A stretch of DNA of 64,000 bases from JBFONV01 sp040779335 (GTDB lineage: Bacteria > Pseudomonadota > Gammaproteobacteria > Enterobacterales > Alteromonadaceae): positions 434,001 to 498,000 of the forward strand of contig JBFONV010000003.1 of NCBI GenBank assembly GCA_040779335.1, read 5' to 3'. Below the pieces are notes generated by a model that worked only from the letters and a program-made list of their open reading frames with translations, searched no databases and was not told the origin of the DNA. Shown here piece by piece: positions 62,230 to 64,000 of this stretch. Within the stretch, counting starts at the first letter, position 1. Each line of letters begins with the position of its first letter. The position numbers and the translations under genes were made by a program.

Positions 62230-63399
62230 TTATGCAATCAGTTTTTGACTAAGGATACCGTCATTAACAAAAGATAATAGCTGCTCTACTGATAACTCAT
62301 TTAAACCTAATGAAGTTAAGGTTCTTCCTTCTTTATAAAAATCTCTTTTTAAAATGCCACCACACATCTCTATTAAGCGATGACACTCTGGCATAGCAAT
62401 ATTCAATTTATCACCTAATGATGCTAATAAAACCAATCCCATAGGGACATCTTCGGTAATGTAACGATTATCAAAACTATAGGGACCGGGTGGTGATGAT
62501 AATTTATAGCTTTCAAATACATCTCTTGGGTTTTGTGTGAGATCTTCCTCGTTTCTAAATAAACATGCATCTAAGTAAGGAATAGCCTCACAACCTAACG
62601 CACTTAATACCGCCATTTTTTCTGCATCTAATTTCTCAATCATCAGCCATGCCATGTCTGTCGAGAGTGCATCCCTGTACATATAAGGAACTTCATTAGG
62701 GTGATGTTTGGCACAGTACTCAAGCATAGGGTACATAACATATAAGCCGATTGTATGAACAATGACATTAGGATTATGCAGCGCTGACTCAAAAATATGT
62801 TTACGAACTTGCTGCGGTTCAATGTTGTAAGCTGGAAATATACGTGATGCAACGGCCATGCCTTCAGCGGTTCTTGACGCTGGAAAAAATGATAGAGAGT
62901 TTCTAGCATTTTTAAATAAGACTTTTACTGTACCAGGTGAGACTATTCTTGCGTCGTTAGGGGTCGATTCACCTTCAGCTAAGATTGGATTATTTTCACA
63001 AAATTGACGATAAAACAAACTCCCAGCGTATCCTGGAACCAATATGACCAATTGATCATCCTGAAAATATTTTGCAATCCGTTCAGCTAAAGCCTGATGA
63101 TATGTTGTTTGAATGAAAATCATCACAACATCTGCCCCTTCAATCGCTGCTTTGGGATCTCGAGTGATCATTTCCAACGGTTGGAAAGCCTTTTCGGCAT
63201 CATCCGCACTGTCGGTAAAGTGGCCATTGTTGGTGTTATTGATGCAATATATTCCTTTATTGCTAACCATTGCTTCAAAGTGATCATCATGGGTAATACG
63301 ATTCGATGTCTTTAATAGTCTTACTTTATGTCCAGCCTCGGCAGCCATAAACGCACACGCAGAGCCAGCGTTACCCGCTCCAATTATGGTGATTTTCAT
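62230..63399 (-). CDS. NAD/NADP octopine/nopaline dehydrogenase family protein
   Basis: The 389-residue product begins with a Rossmann dinucleotide motif (ITIIGAGNAGSACAFMAAEAG) read as GxGxxG, has a second part with FESALHNPNVIVHTIG (the catalytic His region of opine dehydrogenases) and an all-helical C-terminal domain (HRLIEMCGGILKRDFYKEGR, then TLTSLGLNELSVEQLL). Opine dehydrogenases reductively condense an amino acid with a keto acid, or reverse the reaction. The exact substrates are unknown. A second family member ends 455 bases upstream of this gene on the same strand. Confidence 0.85.
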   Translation of the reverse strand: MKITIIGAGNAGSACAFMAAEAGHKVRLLKTSNRITHDDHFEAMVSNKGIYCINNTNNGHFTDSADDAEKAFQPLEMITRDPKAAIEGADVVMIFIQTTYHQALAERIAKYFQDDQLVILVPGYAGSLFYRQFCENNPILAEGESTPNDARIVSPGTVKVLFKNARNSLSFFPASRTAEGMAVASRIFPAYNIEPQQVRKHIFESALHNPNVIVHTIGLYVMYPMLEYCAKHHPNEVPYMYRDALSTDMAWLMIEKLDAEKMAVLSALGCEAIPYLDACLFRNEEDLTQNPRDVFESYKLSSPPGPYSFDNRYITEDVPMGLVLLASLGDKLNIAMPECHRLIEMCGGILKRDFYKEGRTLTSLGLNELSVEQLLSFVNDGILSQKLIA

Positions 63400-63853
63400 T
63401 CTTCTTCCTTTTATTTATTGATCTTATTTCAAAGGTATAAAGACTCATCCTTTGAAAGCATAAAACAGTAAAAATATAGAAATGTAGAAATGTAGAAATG
63501 TAGAAATGTAAAAATGTAAAAATATAGCAGTATATAAATATAGAAATGTGGTAACGCAGATATGTGTTTAGAGTTATTTCTCTAAAACGTTAGTTCAAAC
63601 GGTTCATAATCCCAATAACTTAACCTATCACTACAGGTAGTAAAATGGTCAGTGTGAATTTTGTGTCTGTATTATAGCGTATCCTTGCAAAAGATGTCGG
63701 GATAGTTGCCTGCTCTTATAATTTGCATAGATGTAGATTGGTGTGGCTAAGTAATATTAGCCACAAATTTGAAGTTTTATAACTAGCTTTGCTTAACCAT
63801 CAATCCAATCAGGTTTTTACCCTATGTAGAAAACCAAAGTAGTAATAGTTGAA
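63400..63853. other. Intergenic region with octamer repeats
   Basis: This 454-base gap between the two opine-dehydrogenase-family genes contains the octamer array at 63472-63549. The rest is AT-rich and shows no further gene. Confidence 0.5.
63472..63549. repeat. Eight-base tandem repeat array
   Basis: About nine or ten units of the octamer AATGTAGA lie head to tail; four near the left are almost exact and the later ones drift (AATGTAAA, AATATAGC, AATATAGA). The array is 70-150 bases upstream of the opine dehydrogenase start, within its probable promoter region. Since eight is not a multiple of three and the array is non-coding, changes in copy number would shift promoter spacing rather than a reading frame. 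Confidence 0.9.
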
Positions 63854-64000
63854 TTAAAGACTGCCGAGCTCTTCCACTGTCAGGCCAGCAATACCGAGTG
63901 ATTCTGGTGTGCGTAGCGCTCCTGCTGCATAGTCACGATTCATGAGTACCGACGTGAGCTGAATGATGGCATCAATGCTCGGAGTTTCTACGCCGATCTG
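63854..64000 (-). CDS. C-terminus of a second opine-dehydrogenase-family protein (partial)
   Basis: The last 147 bases read on the minus strand encode 48 residues and a TAA stop; the gene continues past the window edge. The segment (VETPSIDAIIQLTSVLMNRD, then RTPESLGIAGLTVEELGSL) aligns without gaps to the C-terminal helical domain of the full gene at 62230, where RDFYKEGRTLTSLGLNELSVEQL occupies the same place. This identifies it as a paralogue lying in tandem. The DNA looks richer in GC than its neighbours. Confidence 0.78.
   Translation of the reverse strand, partial: QIGVETPSIDAIIQLTSVLMNRDYAAGALRTPESLGIAGLTVEELGSL

Overview
The window reads as chromosome of a free-living marine gammaproteobacterium of the Alteromonadales, most likely the Colwellia/Thalassotalea side. 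This is an inference from three things: AT-rich DNA, housekeeping genes closely matching enteric counterparts (aroG, deoD, udk, upp, uvrB, polB, dinG, hinT), and three large TonB-dependent receptors plus the PdsO/PdsR/PdsS set known mainly from marine proteobacteria. I see no insertion sequence, prophage or CRISPR array. Coding density is high, and gene starts and several terminators are easy to place.

Layout. 1-3 kb: pfkA, then a LytS/LytTR two-component pair. 3-7.2 kb: a TPP riboswitch followed on the minus strand by a TonB receptor, a small YkoF-like thiamine-binding protein, a PnuC-type (PnuT) permease and an APH-fold kinase; together these form a complete thiamine scavenging route from outer membrane to phosphorylation. 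7.3-12 kb: hinT, then a three-gene unit of a PstS-like periplasmic protein, an outer-membrane barrel and a GGDEF-EAL protein. 12.3-13.4 kb: aroG. 13.6-35.5 kb: a large nucleoside/nucleic-acid utilisation region (add, deoD, TonB receptor, deoB, udk, nupC, deoC, an ALDH16-type dehydrogenase, tdk, upp, deoA, cdd, a second large TonB receptor, a RutR-like TetR regulator, a secreted nuclease/phosphatase-fold protein and a secreted alkaline phosphatase). 35.6-41.5 kb: metC, and divergent polB/dinG sharing a LexA box. 41.5-46.7 kb: a solute-binding-like protein and pdsO/pdsR/pdsS without an adjacent sortase. 46.7-52.2 kb: queE/queC, a small unknown gene, uvrB and a MATE transporter. 52.5-58.7 kb: a DnaA-box pair, two identical tRNA-Asn genes, an AsmA-like protein, an M28 peptidase, argP/argO. 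58.8-64 kb: a PepSY/PhoP-PhoQ-like operon, a glycine-zipper protein, an opine-dehydrogenase family gene and the C-terminus of a second one running off the end.

How the genes fit together. The most coherent system is the 13.6-35.5 kb region. The secreted nuclease-fold protein and alkaline phosphatase can turn extracellular nucleic acid into nucleosides, TonB receptors and NupC can import them, and Add/Cdd/DeoD/DeoA/DeoB/DeoC/ALDH16 can carry the sugar into central metabolism, while Udk/Tdk/Upp salvage bases and nucleosides. A palindrome, CCTGACC-ATTT-GGTCAGG, occurs exactly upstream of cdd-deoA. Its central 14 bases recur between deoB and udk, and degenerate copies lie between the large TonB receptor and the tetR gene. 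It resembles the operator of RutR, and the TetR protein encoded here is a RutR homologue, so one regulator probably ties together outside-the-cell digestion, uptake and catabolism.
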